In this document: piece by piece, positions 34,001 to 51,957 of the stretch | How the letters are laid out: each line of letters begins with the position of its first letter | Numbering within the stretch: position 1 is the stretch's first letter | Assembly (NCBI GenBank): GCA_003117195.1 | Contig: BDSI01000083.1 | Span: 416,607 to 480,606, forward strand | Reading direction: 5' to 3' | From: Eudorina sp. 2006-703-Eu-15 | Lineage: Eukaryota; Chlorophyta; Chlorophyceae; Chlamydomonadales; Volvocaceae | DNA length: 64,000 nucleotides | Made by a program: the position numbers and the translations under genes | Notes under the pieces: generated by a model | Told to the model about the DNA's origin: nothing | What the model saw: only the letters and a program-made list of their open reading frames with translations | The model's database searches: none

Positions 34001-34910
34001 CGCCGCCGCGCCGGCGGCGCCGCCGCCGGCGCTGCCCGCCCTGGAGCGATCCGTGGAGGCGCTGCTGGGGCCGCCGCACAACCTGGCGGGGTTCCCGGAG
34101 GGCCCGGCCGTAGCGGCCGCGCCGAGTGCGGCTACTGTCGAGGCGGGTGCGGAGCCGGCGGCGGCGGCGGCGCCGCCGCCACCGGCCGCCGCCATGGCGA
34201 TTGCCGTACCCGCGGCGCTAGTGGCGCCCGCCAAGATGCCGGGGAGTGAGACTGTGCCGATGACAATGACCCCCTCCACCACGGGTGCCCCCGCCACGCC
34301 GCCGCCGGCTCCCGCGCCTTCCGTCGCCGTCGCCGTCCCCGCGCTGGTGAACCCGCTGGCGGCCGCCGTGGAGGCGGGCGCGGAGGCATCGTACGCCAAC
34401 CGCTGGCGGGGCAGCCGCGGCGCCGCCGTACGGCGCTACCTGCTCCGTCACGTGGTTCCCGTGATCACGGAGGCGTTGGCGGAGGTGGCGGTGGCGCGGA
34501 CCGGATCCACCGCCACGAGACCGAGTACGGCGGCGACGATCAGCAGTACCAGCGGCGGCGCCGGCACGTTCGACGCCGCCGCCGCGGCCGCTTCCGCGGC
34601 CGCGGGCGGGGCGGCGAGCCCGCCCGGACACGTCGCGCGGCCGGGCTCGGGGGCGGCGACGCCGCCGCCGCCCATCGCCCAGGCCCCCTGGAGTCCTGCA
34701 CCCAGCACGTCTCTGGGGCCGGGGAGCAGCGGCAAGGAGGCGCTGCTGCACGTGTCGCGCGCGCTGGCGGCGGCGGCGGAGGCGGCGGAGGCGGCGTTCG
34801 TGGATCCGTACTCGGACCCCGCGTACGGCATCCAGCTGGCGAAGATCGACGCGAAGAAGGCGCGGGAGGCGGCGAGGGCTGCGGTCGCGGCCGCCAAGGC
34901 CGAGAGGTAG
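28095..34910 (+). CDS. AK7: adenylate kinase 7-like protein (epimerase + ADK + Dpy-30)
   Basis: Exons: 28095-28163, 28278-28352, 28475-28600, 29017-29492, 30094-30244, 30662-31104, 31342-32071, 32678-32963, 33283-34910 (1327 aa). The N-terminus is Rossmann-like as in AK7: VFVYPCDSFVGRAVA, ADVVVYDLLG, LVYGKGNNVLPTLHVADLAS (about 324-345). The ADK core has the P-loop GPPLSGKT (about 538-545) and FVLDGFPRS (about 655), both intact. The long C-terminus is helical and Ala-rich. It contains RRYLLRHVVPVITEAL (about 1168), resembling the Dpy-30 dimerisation helix, and ends DPAYGIQLAKIDAKKARE. AK7-type proteins supply or sense adenine nucleotides in motile cilia, so an axonemal role is inferred. The protein is much longer than animal AK7 through Ala/Gly/Pro insertions. 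Exon 1 (69 nt) is short but phase-consistent. The GTGTGC donor after exon 7 is weak. Confidence 0.9.
29986..30416. repeat. complementary polypyrimidine and polypurine tracts flanking AK7 exon 5
   Basis: The intron before exon 5 (29986-30086) is CCTCCCTCCTTCCC-rich. The intron after it (30261-30416) is built from GGAGGGAAGGAGGGAGGCAGG units that are its reverse complement over at least 30 nt. In the transcript the two introns could pair across the 151-nt exon. Confidence 0.75.
32469..32530 (+). repeat. degenerate telomere-like GGGTTTAGG tract
   Basis: Repeated AGGGTTTAGGC(T/C)TAAGGG-type units lie in AK7 intron 7. They resemble but do not match TTTTAGGG exactly, so they may be decayed interstitial telomeric DNA or a simple repeat. 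Confidence 0.4.
33170..33203 (+). repeat. GACAGCGAAACC intronic repeat, copy 1
   Basis: ATGTCAATAGAGACAGCGAA and the following ACCGCGAAAAGTC lie just upstream of AK7 exon 9. Near-identical copies occur at 44704-44741 and 47664-47686, all in introns. Confidence 0.6.
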
Positions 34911-35696
34911 GGGCTAGGGAGGGGGTGGGTGGCGCTCTGCGTGGGCGGGGGTGCAGCGGGGTGGGTCGGGATGGGTCGCCTGCTGACATGTGGGAGGAGG
35001 AGGAGAGGAGGAGGAGGTGGAGGAGGAGAGGAGGGGAGGAGGAGGAGGAGGAGGAGGAGGAGGAGGGGAAAAGCGGGTTTGCGGGGTGGGTCGCAGTGCG
35101 GTTGTGGCGGCAGGAGCATCCATGGCCGGGGAGGGGACGGCGGCGCCATTGGGTACGGTGCTGCATGCGCCCTGCCTGCCTGCCTGGCCCGCCTCCTGTG
35201 TCACCCCAATTTGCCCCACAGTTCGTTTCCGGGTATCTTTTCTTCTTTTCATTCTAACCCGTCCCCCCCAGTTACCAAAGCCCGCAATCGCTCCGCCACC
35301 ACCGACGGTCGTGGCTGTCGCCGCCCCCCATTGCTCCCCCTCCCCCTCCCCCTCCTCCGGCCCCTCCTCCGGCCCCCGGTCCCCGGCACCCCTCCGGATG
35401 CGGTCTCTCAGGGAGGCGGCTGCGCGGCATTCGCAGCAGCAGCTGCTGCAGGCGGCCAAGGAGGAGGAGGAGGAGCAGCAGTGACACCGGCAGCAGCCTC
35501 CTAGCCACAGCAGCCTCCTAGCCACAGCAGCAAACACGTGGACGCGGCGGTCGCAGTCGCATTCCCCCTTACGGTGGGACGCGTCCGCAAATAGGGTGGG
35601 CCGGGGCCGGGGATCGGCTGTGAGGACTTGGGTGCGCGCAGTGCTTTTGGGGGGGGGTGACTAGGTAGTAGGTACTCCTGCTGGGTGTGAATCGTC

Positions 35697-35773
35697 ACAT
35701 ATCTTGACCGGCCCGTTGGAACACCGGCCCGGTCGGGACTCGGTTCCTCCTTGTAACGGTTACATAACCATCT
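35697..35773 (-). repeat. dispersed repeat related to 14933-14990
   Basis: On the minus strand it reads CCGTTACAAGGAGG...GACCGGGCCGGTGTTCCAACGGGCC...AGATATGTGACGATTCACACCC. It matches the plus strand at 14933-14990. Its end, AGATATGTGACGATTCAC, resembles the end of the (CA)n-tailed family. Confidence 0.5.
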
Positions 35774-36111
35774 AACCGGGGCCTGACGCTGGCTCAGGGC
35801 CCTGACCTAACCCTGGGCCCTGGCGGAACGGTGTGGTGGTGGTGGTGGTGGGTGTCGGACCGCACATTGCGGGGTTGGGGGGGAGGGGCGGACCAACCGG
35901 ACAGGGGATGCGGCGCCTCCACGTTCAGACATGGGGGCCCCAGCCCAGGTTGTCCGCCGCCGTGGGCCGGGACACCCGCCTGCGAAACCCCAGGGACCCT
36001 GCTCGCTCCCCGGGAGACCCGCTTGGAGGGGGCCCGGTGGAGGGGGGAGGGTGGACGGGCCCATACGGCAGTTATCATCCTAACCCCCGGGGGTTGCGAC
36101 GGCAGACCCCT

Positions 36112-36147
<36 letters not shown>

Positions 36148-36685
36148 GCGGGGGACGAGGAGGGGAGCCGATGGGAGCCGATGGGAGGAGGGGTCTCGCC
36201 TGCTTCCCTGAGAGTGCGAGGACTGGTGTCCGGGTTGAGTACGTGGACTGGTGTAAGGGTGTACGGTGTACGGTGTACGATTACACACAAGCGTGGCCAG
36301 CCGGCGGCCGCTGCGGTGGCGGCGTCGGTGCCCACGAGTTGCTCCTACGTCCTCGCAGCCCGTGTGTTTAGATAAGCGACCCGCAGATAAGACACCCTCA
36401 GCCCGTGTGTGTGTGTGTGTAAAAGATAACTGAGCCGTGTGTGTTTGTGTGTGTAGTGAGAAGCCCACCCAGAAGCCCACCCAGAAGCCCGCCCGTGTGT
36501 GTTTAGAGAAGAGACCCGGCCGACCCAAACCACTCGCCCGTGTGTGTGTGTTCCTCCCCGATGGGGAGGGGCCAAGTCGCCAAACCCCTAGTCCGGCACC
36601 TCCGCCGCCGCCTCCATCAGACCCTGTGCAACCACCTCTCGAGTGCTTTACCAAGGTGCCTGTTAGCCCAAGCATTTCGGCTCTT

Positions 36686-36690
36686 TTACA
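36686..36690 (-). terminator. candidate TGTAA polyadenylation signal (37140-40912 gene)
   Basis: TTACA on the plus strand gives TGTAA on the minus strand, 450 nt after the stop at 37140. It is the nearest sense-strand copy noticed. Confidence 0.35.
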
Positions 36691-37139
36691 CTACATGTTG
36701 TTGGAATTACAGTGGAACCCGTGGGTCCTCGTTGGCTTCTTCCACTTGTGCCCAGCACCCTCACACTCACATTCAAACTCTCTGGCGTCCCAACTCCCCT
36801 CCCCCCAAACCGGCCACCTGCCACAAGCACCACAGCCACCGCCCAAAACACACTCCAAAACACACACAGGGCGGCCACACCAGCGGCCCGGCCCTCCCCC
36901 CTTCGCCCTCAGCCCCGCGCCCCCCGCGTGTTCCCGGACCCCGCCCCGAGGACCTCCTCCGCCCCGCCTCCCCGCCCCTTGCCACTATCAAGTCAGCCCT
37001 CTCGGGCCCCCTCCTCCTCGGAAGAGGAAAGACCCCTTCCTCCCCCTCCTCCTTTCAACATGTCACCCAATGTCCTGTAGGGTATAGGTTTTACCCCCGG
37101 TCCGGTACGGTACCCCCTCCTCCTCCTCCTCCTCCGGGC

Positions 37140-37743
37140 TCATGCCCGCCGCGCGATCACAAAGTACACGAAGTTCTCCTCCCTGTACTCCCCGGCGCCA
37201 GGGCCCTGCCGGTAGGCGCACCCGACGTACACCCCCGGCCCCGCCACCCGCATGAAGTCCCGCGGGCCGCCGCTGAACGGCGACATGCCGTACACGCCCG
37301 GCTCGGGCTCCGGCCACTGCCACCAGCCCCCCGCCGGCGGGGACGGCAGGCAGTCGCGTCCCAGCAGCGCCCACTGACCCGCGGGTCCGTCCTCGTCCCC
37401 CGCCGCCGCGGCGTTCGCCGCGTCGCGGCCGGGGGAGCTGTACGGCACCTCGGGCGGCTCGTCCCCGCCGTCGTCCTGGGGGGCGGCGGCCGCGGGGTCG
37501 GAGGGGTAGAGCAGCTGTAGGTCCGCGCCCGCGTCCCGACTGAGGGGCGTCAGCGCCAGCTGTACCCTCAGACGGCTGTACAGCGGCTCCCACCAGCGGT
37601 CCATCGGGCCTGGCGGGGGCCGGGGGGCGGGGGAGGGCCGCGTGTGCGTGTGTTCAGATTCTGATTCTGTCTTTGGAAAAAGAACCCGTGTGTATGTGTG
37701 TTATGGACAAGGTGTATGGGTTCAGCAAAGGACTTCGCCCGAA

Positions 37744-37840
<97 letters not shown>

Positions 37841-40800
37841 CGTTACATATCTGCCGGGCCGACACTGGCCGGGGGCGCTAACCCGCCCCATACGGGAGAC
37901 CGCCGAAGCACTTTCCCCGGATACGGGGGAAAGGGGCGTAAGGGGCCTCTGTCCCCTCGCTCTCAACCTAGGGCGCGTGCCCGATCCCCGAGGATCGGTG
38001 ACCGCTGTGCCCCCTCAAGGGAGTGGGCGAAGGCCCATCCCGGGCGGTCTGCGCCTCGCAGTCCGCTGTTCAACCTCCTCAAGTCCTTGCAGCACCCAGG
38101 GCGCGTTTCGGAGGCGCGCCCCTGCTTGGTGCGGTAAAACTAGCCTGGTCCCGCGTCCCAACCTAATCGTAATAGCTAGGGTTGCACCCTCCGGCAGGCC
38201 TGCCTGCCCAGCTGAGCCAGAGCGAGGCGTCTCGCACGCGTCAGGCCTTGCTGGGTCCGGGTATGCAGTCGGGTGCTCCATGATGGGGCTATGGTGTGTG
38301 TGTATATACATGTCTGACTGGGCCCGACGCATGCCAAGGGCTGATGTGTGGGTGTGGGGGCATGGTGTGTAGGGGCTACGGGGGCGGGGCGGGAGGGTAT
38401 CAAACACACCGGACAACAGCACGGGGCCCATGTAGTCGGTCTGACTTCGGGGTTCGGAGCTCTCAGGCGCAACAGGAGTGCCGACGGCGGTGGAGGTGCA
38501 GCCCCGTCCCACTAGCGATCACCACCACCACCACCACATGGGATATGGCCGTTCGGACGCATCGGCAGGTCGGACAAGTCCTGCCCCCAGCGTGCGGCGT
38601 GTGGCGTGCTGCGCTGCTTTGGCCGCGTCTGTGGCCCCGGACGGTTGCCGGTGTGCGCACTTGCGCGCCAGAGGGTGCTGGCTATCAACACATGGATAGC
38701 TCGCGCGGCGCGGCGTCCCCCCAAACGCACATCACACTCGGACCTCGGACCTAGGCACCTCGGTCCCAAGCCACCAACCAACACCACGAGGGCTCACGAC
38801 AGCGCTCACCTGCGAGCGGCAGCACCACACGGCTGTAGATCCGCGGAGGCGTCGGCTCCAGCTCCAACTCCCCGTACATGGCACTGGCATCACCACCGCC
38901 GCCATCGTCACCGCCGCCGTCGTTGGCTGCAGCTGCTGGTCCCGCCGCCGCCGCCGCCGGATCCGCCGCCGCGGCGCAGCCCTCCGGCGGCACGAAGAAC
39001 AGCTGCTTGAAGCGGTCGGTCTGTAGCTCCCACCCCGCCACGGAGGGCCGCAGCCAGGGGGTGGCGGGGACGGAGGCGGCGTCGCCGCCGCCTCTGTACG
39101 GACTCATGGCGCCGCCGTTGAGGCGCTCCAGGGTGACCCCCCCGGTGGCCACGTCGTACCGCTCGCAGCGGCCCACGTAGGTGTACACCTGGGGGGACGG
39201 ACGGAGAGGGGGGACGGGGGGGTCGTACAGGGCCCGACGGGGGCAGTCCGGGGGCGGGGCGGCGTACGGGAGAACGGCAGGTTGGCATCAGGTGGACAGC
39301 GGGCAAGTGGAGGACAGCCACGGGCCACGGTTACGTAGAGTCCCTTCCCAAATGCCGCATCAAGAGTCCCTGCCCTGCCCCGCCCCGCCCGGCCCTGCTC
39401 TGCCGCTCACCCGTCCCTCGTCGGTCCCCGCTCAGCCAAGCCACCCGGGGGGTGCTGCCCCACCCCACCTGGCCCGGGCGGCTGGGGAAGTCGTCCCACA
39501 CGCTCGCCCCCGCGAACAGCTCCAGGCTCCTGGACTCGTCCAGCAGGTACCGAGACATGGTGGCCCGCCAAAGACTCCGCAGAGAGCCGGGCTCCAGCTC
39601 ATCGAGCAGCCTTGGAGGGACGCGGGGAGGAGACGTGCATGGGGGTGCAGGAAGTTGGTCCACATGCGAGGGATAAAAATTATTAAAAAAAAAGATAGAA
39701 AAAGCAAACCCCAAAACGACCAGAGGCTTGCTGGTTCATAATACAAGGGGTGGGGTTGTGCGTGTTGGAGTTTCAGAAGACGGGGTGCGTGCTGGGAGGG
39801 GTTCCGATCAGGACGACTGATACATATGTCGTGGTGAGAAGAGCCAGGGAATGAGCACGAGGGACGTGTGTGTGTGTGTATGATGGATGGGTCCATATGA
39901 CGGACGTGTGTGCGATGGGTGTATGAATATTACGTAATGCCGTACAGGGGTGCGGCGGACAGTAGCGAGCTGCCTCGTACGGCCCGGGCGTCGGCCGGGG
40001 GTCCTCCCCGAGGGGCATTTCGTTCGGCCGAGTCAGGAAAGGAAACACATCGCGGCGTCGTTATCATTTCACAGCATCACAGGAACAAAGGGTTTCAACG
40101 TTTCCGGTTGGGTGCATTGAGAACCAGCTGCCAGCGGTCACGCAGGACCCTTGCTTACGCGGTGCTTGGGTGCGGCGGTGCGTGTGTAGTTGGGGGTCTC
40201 CGGAGGGGGGAGGGGAGGCCAAGGGCCAGTCGCTCACCTGTGCCGCTCCTCGAGCGGGATCCGGGCGATGCGTGTCCACACCTCATAAAAGGGATTGTAC
40301 GACGCGGCATCCAGGGGCCGCAGCTCGTCCAAGACGCTCACGAAGCCGGCTGCATCGGAGATCAGGTCGTCTACCTGCGGCGGGCAGGCGGCGGCGCGTG
40401 AGAGCGGCGGCAGCAACGTCGCAAGCCGAACCCGCTGCGACAACGGACCCGTACGGAGCTGTATCGATGACCCGGTCAAGTCCGTCCCCTTCCTTTGTAT
40501 GCACATGACGCTTGTCCCGTCATCAGTATTGTATGGGTACAGCCAGCGCTGCCGCCAAAGGATGTGTCTTTGAACAGCGGCGAAGGTCGGTCCCTCCTTG
40601 AGAATGCAGCGGACGTTGGTACCGTGTTGTGTGCGGTCCCTCCGGAGATGGACGGCCCCCACGCACCTCTTCATCGCTCAGGTACTGCAGATTAGCAACG
40701 CCGTCGTCATGTGTCTGGGCATTTGTTGCTGCACGGCGATGCTCGTTTCGTGGCGGCAGGCGTTGGGGTCTGCCGACACACGGACCTATCCTGGTGCGAT

Positions 40801-40912
40801 CACATGATATTTGTCGACATATACGGTTATGGCGCGCTGCTAATGCAGGAATGGCTCCACACTGTGAGGAATTTGCGCAAAGGTTGCCGCAGACCCGGTG
40901 GGACGTCTGCAT
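37140..40912 (-). CDS. unrecognised protein with a likely plastid transit peptide
   Basis: Exons: 40912-40667, 40374-40238, 39610-39469, 39188-38810, 37609-37140 (457 aa). The first 60 or so residues are rich in Arg, Ala, Ser and Cys and nearly free of acidic residues (MQTSHRVCGNLCANSSQCGA), as expected of a chloroplast or mitochondrial presequence. Then come YLSDEEVDDLISDAAG, a helical block (PFYEVWTRIARIPLEERHR, LLDELEPGSLRSLWRATMSR) and a beta-rich part (VYTYVGRCERYDVATG, ERLNGG). The C-terminus is WWQWPEPEPGVYGMSPFSGG ... GVYVGCAYRQG ... FVYFVIARRA. The C-terminal beta-rich half vaguely recalls lipocalin/fibrillin-like plastid proteins, but I cannot assign a family. The donor of exon 3 (CAG/GTGGGG, 39469) was chosen because it alone keeps the phase. 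Confidence 0.7.
37747..38009 (-). mobile_element. dispersed repeat with (CA)n tail, copy 3
   Basis: Read on the minus strand, the element runs from 38009 to 37837. It ends CAGATATGTAACGATTC and continues into about 90 nt of perfect (CA)n (37836-37747), the longest microsatellite here. It is nearly identical to copy 1 over about 170 nt. It lies sense-oriented in the last intron of the unknown plastid-type gene. Confidence 0.7.
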
Positions 40913-41420
40913 GTATCCTGAGTTCGTGAAATTACCTAAGTGACAGCCATTATCAATGGAGACTCCCTTGCGGAAATCCCTTGCGGTGAAGTCCTTCCGT
41001 CGGCTTCGGAGCTATGGTTTTCTCGGACCCGACGTCATCCAATTTTGGAAACTTCGTGTCGTTTGCTGTAGCATTATTACAATCCTTACTAGTCTTGAAG
41101 CTCAAGGCAAACGCTTGAAGCTTTACAGTGCACTTGCCGCCGCCGTCCAAAATCGATAGATAATAGCCCTTTGGCTACTTAACTTAAGCATAGCAAGCTC
41201 AGTTGAAATAACGTCTTTTGGCGAGCTGAAGGACGGAGTCCCTATCATAACGTGTACCGGTACAGCAAACCGACACCCTGGGAAGCTAAGGTCTGCGCGA
41301 CATCGAACAACAGTATTGATATCAATCCTCATACGAACGCCATCAGATGGTAGGGTCATATGGGTTGTGACCTGCCCACTTGCCGGAAGCCCGGCACCTA
41401 TAACCGTTGGGTCGTTTCCG
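40913..41420. other. divergent promoter region, unknown plastid gene / SLX9
   Basis: About 500 bp separate the first ATG of the minus-strand gene at 40912 from the first plus-strand SLX9 codon. The region is AT-richer than the exons. No exon or core-promoter element is clear. Confidence 0.5.
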
Positions 41421-42347
41421 ATGTTGCTTCAGGTGAAAAAGAAGGTCGGCGGCGGCAAACGTTACAAGGCGGTTGCGGATGCAAAGGTAATAGGGGTTCT
41501 TGAATGGCAGTCTTAACCCCCGCCTGTCGTGACGGGGACCCGGCATTGTTCCCTCTGTCAGGCTAAGGGGCTATCGGAGCCCAAATGGGACGGACCAGCA
41601 CCACCTCTCCACATTCAAAAGAAGCTGACACGGAAAGTCAAATTCCTGACAAGTAAGTCGGTGGCGCCAACCTATGCCAGTTTGCGAATGACCGTACAAC
41701 AGATGGAATACCGCATTCCTCACGTACCCAGAGGTCTCCGACGGCGTGAACTTGTCCGCCAACAAGGCTGGAGTAAATAAGGTGAGTGCAAGTGGCAGCA
41801 ATGCCTTGCAACCAGGTCGTTCTCATCCATCCACCCGCCGATCCACCCATTAACAATGCATCACCTCGTCCCGAAGGGCAGAAAACACGGTCCCGTGGCG
41901 TCGCTTATTCTGCCGTGTTACGTCCTGCGCAGAAATCCGCCCGTAAGAAAGCCCTTCCGGACCTTACCAGCCTGGGGGCAGTGCTGGAGGAGGTCTCGCA
42001 GCGCGACCGTGACAAAGCCAGCGGCGGCAAGACCCCGCAGAAGCAGCCGGGGGCCGCAGTCAAGAGCGCCAAGCAGCGGCAACACATCCTGTAGGTCGTC
42101 CGTCGTCCTGTGCAGCTGTCGCCAACATTACGAACACGTTCCAACAACCTGAAACCCCCTGTTCACGGGCATGTATGTATCCATGGCCTGCAGGCAACAG
42201 GAGTCCAAGCGGCTACAGCAAGTGCTTCAGCACAACTTGTACAAGCAGGACCCCATCGCGGCCATCACCAACCATTTGACCAACACGCTGCCCCCCGCAC
42301 CGGCTGCCAAGGCATCAGCCAAGCCATCAAAAGGCCCTCGGAAATGA
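41421..42347 (+). CDS. SLX9: SLX9-type ribosome biogenesis factor
   Basis: Exons: 41421-41486, 41562-41652, 41732-41781, 41933-42090, 42194-42347 (172 aa). The family signature is at the C-terminus: AKQRQHILQQESKRLQQVLQ, followed by HNLYKQDPIAAITNHLTNTL. This matches the SLX9/FAM207A pattern of a basic helix ending in 'hP...AI..HL'. The N-terminus is Lys-rich (KKKVGGGKRYK), then HIQKKLTRKVKFLTK and ALPDLTSLGAVLEEV. Family members bind pre-40S particles and assist 18S rRNA maturation and export in the nucleolus. The protein is small as expected. The start is uncertain: ATG at 41421 is in frame, but the sequence before GTGAAAAAG also looks like a 3' splice site (TTGCTTCAG), so an upstream first exon could exist. 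It is convergent with PRP4K. Confidence 0.85.
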
Positions 42348-42868
42348 CTCGGTACACACAAACGTGTGGATGTGTAACAGTTTTGTACCGACTGGTGACT
42401 GTATGGATTCGGGCATTTGTCATCTATCTGATGATGCCAGACGAGGTGGACGACCTCTGTCGATGCTCGTTTCTTGACGAGCAGGCGGACCCATCCCTCT
42501 CGCGCGGGAGGTCACTCACTTGGCCGCCGGGTCATCGGCACGCGAAGATCGCTCCTGTTCTGGGTGCGGTGGGCACCACTCCAACGTCTGTGTGAAGGCC
42601 ATCAAACACTAGCATCACGCTCCGGACTTTTCTCAGAAGCCCGCGTGCTGATGCGGAACATGTAACTATTTATATTTGGTGCGAGTTCCCATGCAACAAA
42701 CCGACTGCTAAAACAGGACACACGCACGGGAGACAACACGGTCGTTCGGTCAGACATTCGTCCGCTCCGCCATCGCCCCTTCTGTTCGCGCGCGCTTCCG
42801 GTACATGGTGCGATGGTGACGGCCCTGCCGCCCCGGGCTCCGCAGGCCGCGGCATCCACACCACACTC
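42348..42868. other. convergent 3' region SLX9 / PRP4K
   Basis: The 3' UTRs of two convergent genes lie here. Plus-strand TGTAA motifs occur at 42373-42377 and 42661-42665. No sense-strand TGTAA for PRP4K was noticed in this stretch. Confidence 0.5.
42661..42665 (+). terminator. candidate TGTAA polyadenylation signal (SLX9)
   Basis: It lies 314 nt after the SLX9 stop. A second copy at 42373 is only about 26 nt after the stop. Confidence 0.4.
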
Positions 42869-50218
<7,350 letters not shown>

Positions 50219-50997
50219 TCCGAAGGGTAATAAAGTTCAGCAAAGAAACGTCTGCGGTTCGGCTGTTCCGGCTGCCGATTGGACCCTTGCACCACAGACC
50301 GCCGCTCTGCTCAAGAAAAGATATTTTCCATCAGCGGGCAGAAATTTTTTGCATATAACTCGAACACGATAAGGATATTGCGCCCTAAGGGCCAAAGCGT
50401 GGGTTGTAGCTCAGAGGATTCAACTCTCGTCGTCAACCGCAGCGGCGTAGGCACGTAATGGTAGCAACAACAATACTTATATTGACAGAAGATACACAGA
50501 CCACTGTATCACCCCTCAGAGTACTGTTCACTCAAAGTGTACGGCGCTGGACAGCAATTGTACAATTCCCCCATTCATTCCGCCCAACATGTCGTGCCAA
50601 ATGTGTCAGCCATTTACAATCAATTCCGTGCTGTCCTGGTGCAAGGATTGTATTCCAAGCTCATTTCCCGCACGCAGCCCATCAACCTGCGTCAACGACG
50701 AGGCGGGTGTCGTCAAAGCTTCATTTCGGTAAAGGAAGGTCATGCGCAAGTTGCCGAAGTAACGGGACACACCTGCCCTGGGACGCACGCAGCACATACC
50801 CGACCACCGTCTTGGCCAGCAGAATTCCCAGTCAGCAGTCGAATACCCCGTCGACCGCCTCGGTTTGCATACCGCGCCGTGCGCGGCATGGGTGTTCTCA
50901 TACCCGTAGCGCACGTCAAACGGCGCACAAAACGACCAGCGTGATGCCCATGGGTGCCAAGCTAAGGATAGTTTATGAAGGCAGGCTGGGCGAGGAC
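50219..50997. other. PRP4K upstream region
   Basis: The probable PRP4K promoter lies on its left side. A 265-codon plus-strand frame covers 50458-51255 but looks spurious: it has no domain and runs antisense across a better-supported minus-strand exon. A weak A-box-like GGGTTGTAGCTCAGAGG lies at 50400, without B-box. Confidence 0.4.
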
Positions 50998-51884
50998 TCA
51001 GAATGCATGGCAACGGCCCTGCCTGGGCAATCGCTGCTTCCCCTTGTTGCTGGCGCGCACACTGCTGAGAGCGGCTTCGATGGTGAACCCCCGTGTCGCT
51101 TCATGTATCCCGAAAAGCTGTTGGTGCTCGTGGACCAGCAACTGCAACGAAACGAACCCAACAGACATGCCGCTTCACTGGCACGCCTCGTCATAATGAT
51201 CCTTGTCATATTGTTACAGTGGGCTCCAGGCGCGAACTCATCAGGCATAGGGTAGGGCCAGTAGAACCAGGGGGCCAGGCTATCACTTGAAGGAAGGCAC
51301 CGGGGCTGACAATGCCAGCCCCATGCTGCATTCCTCCCATGTAGCCAAATAAAGCAGCACCCGGAATACGAAGCCGCAAGTACGTACACCCCTTCCCATC
51401 AACTATTCCCTCGCCGAGCCAGGCACCCACACCGCCCGCAGCCGCCAATACCTCACCACGCTTCCGCAGCACCCATTCAGGACTTCACACCTCGTGCTGC
51501 GTGCTCCTTCGCCCGAAGGGGCTTCTAGATCGCGCAGCTACCTACCCGCAGTCATCCAGTGACACCACCTCAGTACGACGCGCACGGAGCCCAATCCCTG
51601 GATAACGGATAACAGACAACGGATAACGCGCCACACCCAACTAACCCACCGGCGGCTTGGGGACCGCTGCGGTGTCATGAATCGAACGGACAGCGTCCAT
51701 GTACATGGCCCCACACGGCGGGCGTGAACGCCCCAGCAGCTGCGCAGATGGGTGGAGGTGCGCGGGTCCTATGCGCGGTGCATTTGACCTGCTGCTGTGC
51801 TGTAGCGACTGCCGCACAGAGAACAGCAACAAAATGACGCACCCCTTGTACACACAGCCGCACAGGCACAACCGAAATATCCAT
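50998..51884 (-). CDS. small unrecognised multi-exon gene
   Basis: Proposed exons: 51884-51789, 51739-51646, 51597-51546, 51482-51452, 51141-50998 (138 aa). Each piece is short, but the joins keep phase throughout. They give a coherent, non-repetitive protein: MYMDAVRSIHDTAAVPKPP, GIGLRARRTEVVSLDDC, GPEWVLRKRGELLVHEH, QQLFGIHEATRGFTIEAALS, then a basic tail. The donor of exon 1 (GTCAAA) is poor. Translation may instead begin at the ATG at 51706 in exon 2, which would drop the hydrophobic start (HFVAVLCAAVATA). I do not recognise the family. It follows the 91-aa gene in tandem on the same strand. Intron 4 carries one TTACAGTGGGCTCC repeat terminus. Confidence 0.5.
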
Positions 51885-51957
51885 AAGAAATTTCCTCAAT
51901 GTACTACAACCTTTGCGCCTCCCTCCCTCGCTCGCGACCACGTCCGCCTCCACACAG

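Larger units (their letters stand above)
34911..37139. other. convergent intergenic region AK7 / unknown plastid gene
   Basis: This contains the 3' regions of both genes. At 35272-35484 a splice-acceptor-like CCCCCCCAG is followed by a coding-looking frame ending RMRSLREAAARHSQQQ...stop. I could not join it in phase to AK7, so it is left unassigned. Also present are a dispersed-repeat copy (35697-35773), a (GGT)n run near 35832, a (TGC)n run at 36115-36147, GTGTGT tracts (36380-36560) and one TTACAGTGGAACCC motif (36717-36730). Confidence 0.5.

Noticed and set aside
33174..34399. 300-aa class minus-strand frames over AK7 exon 9
   Set aside because: They are shadows of the Ala/Pro-rich coding strand with no independent motif.
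39361..39468. extension of exon 3 of the unknown plastid-type gene to the GTGAGC donor at about 39410
   Set aside because: That donor leaves phase 1 while the next exon needs phase 0. The CAG/GTGGGG donor at 39469 keeps the frame.
50400..50460. tRNA gene starting GGGTTGTAGCTCAGAGG
   Set aside because: There is an A-box resemblance but no B-box, no acceptor pairing and no cloverleaf.
50458..51255. 265-aa plus-strand open frame
   Set aside because: It has no recognisable domain and mixed composition. It crosses a repeat terminus and is antisense to a minus-strand exon with proper splice phases.
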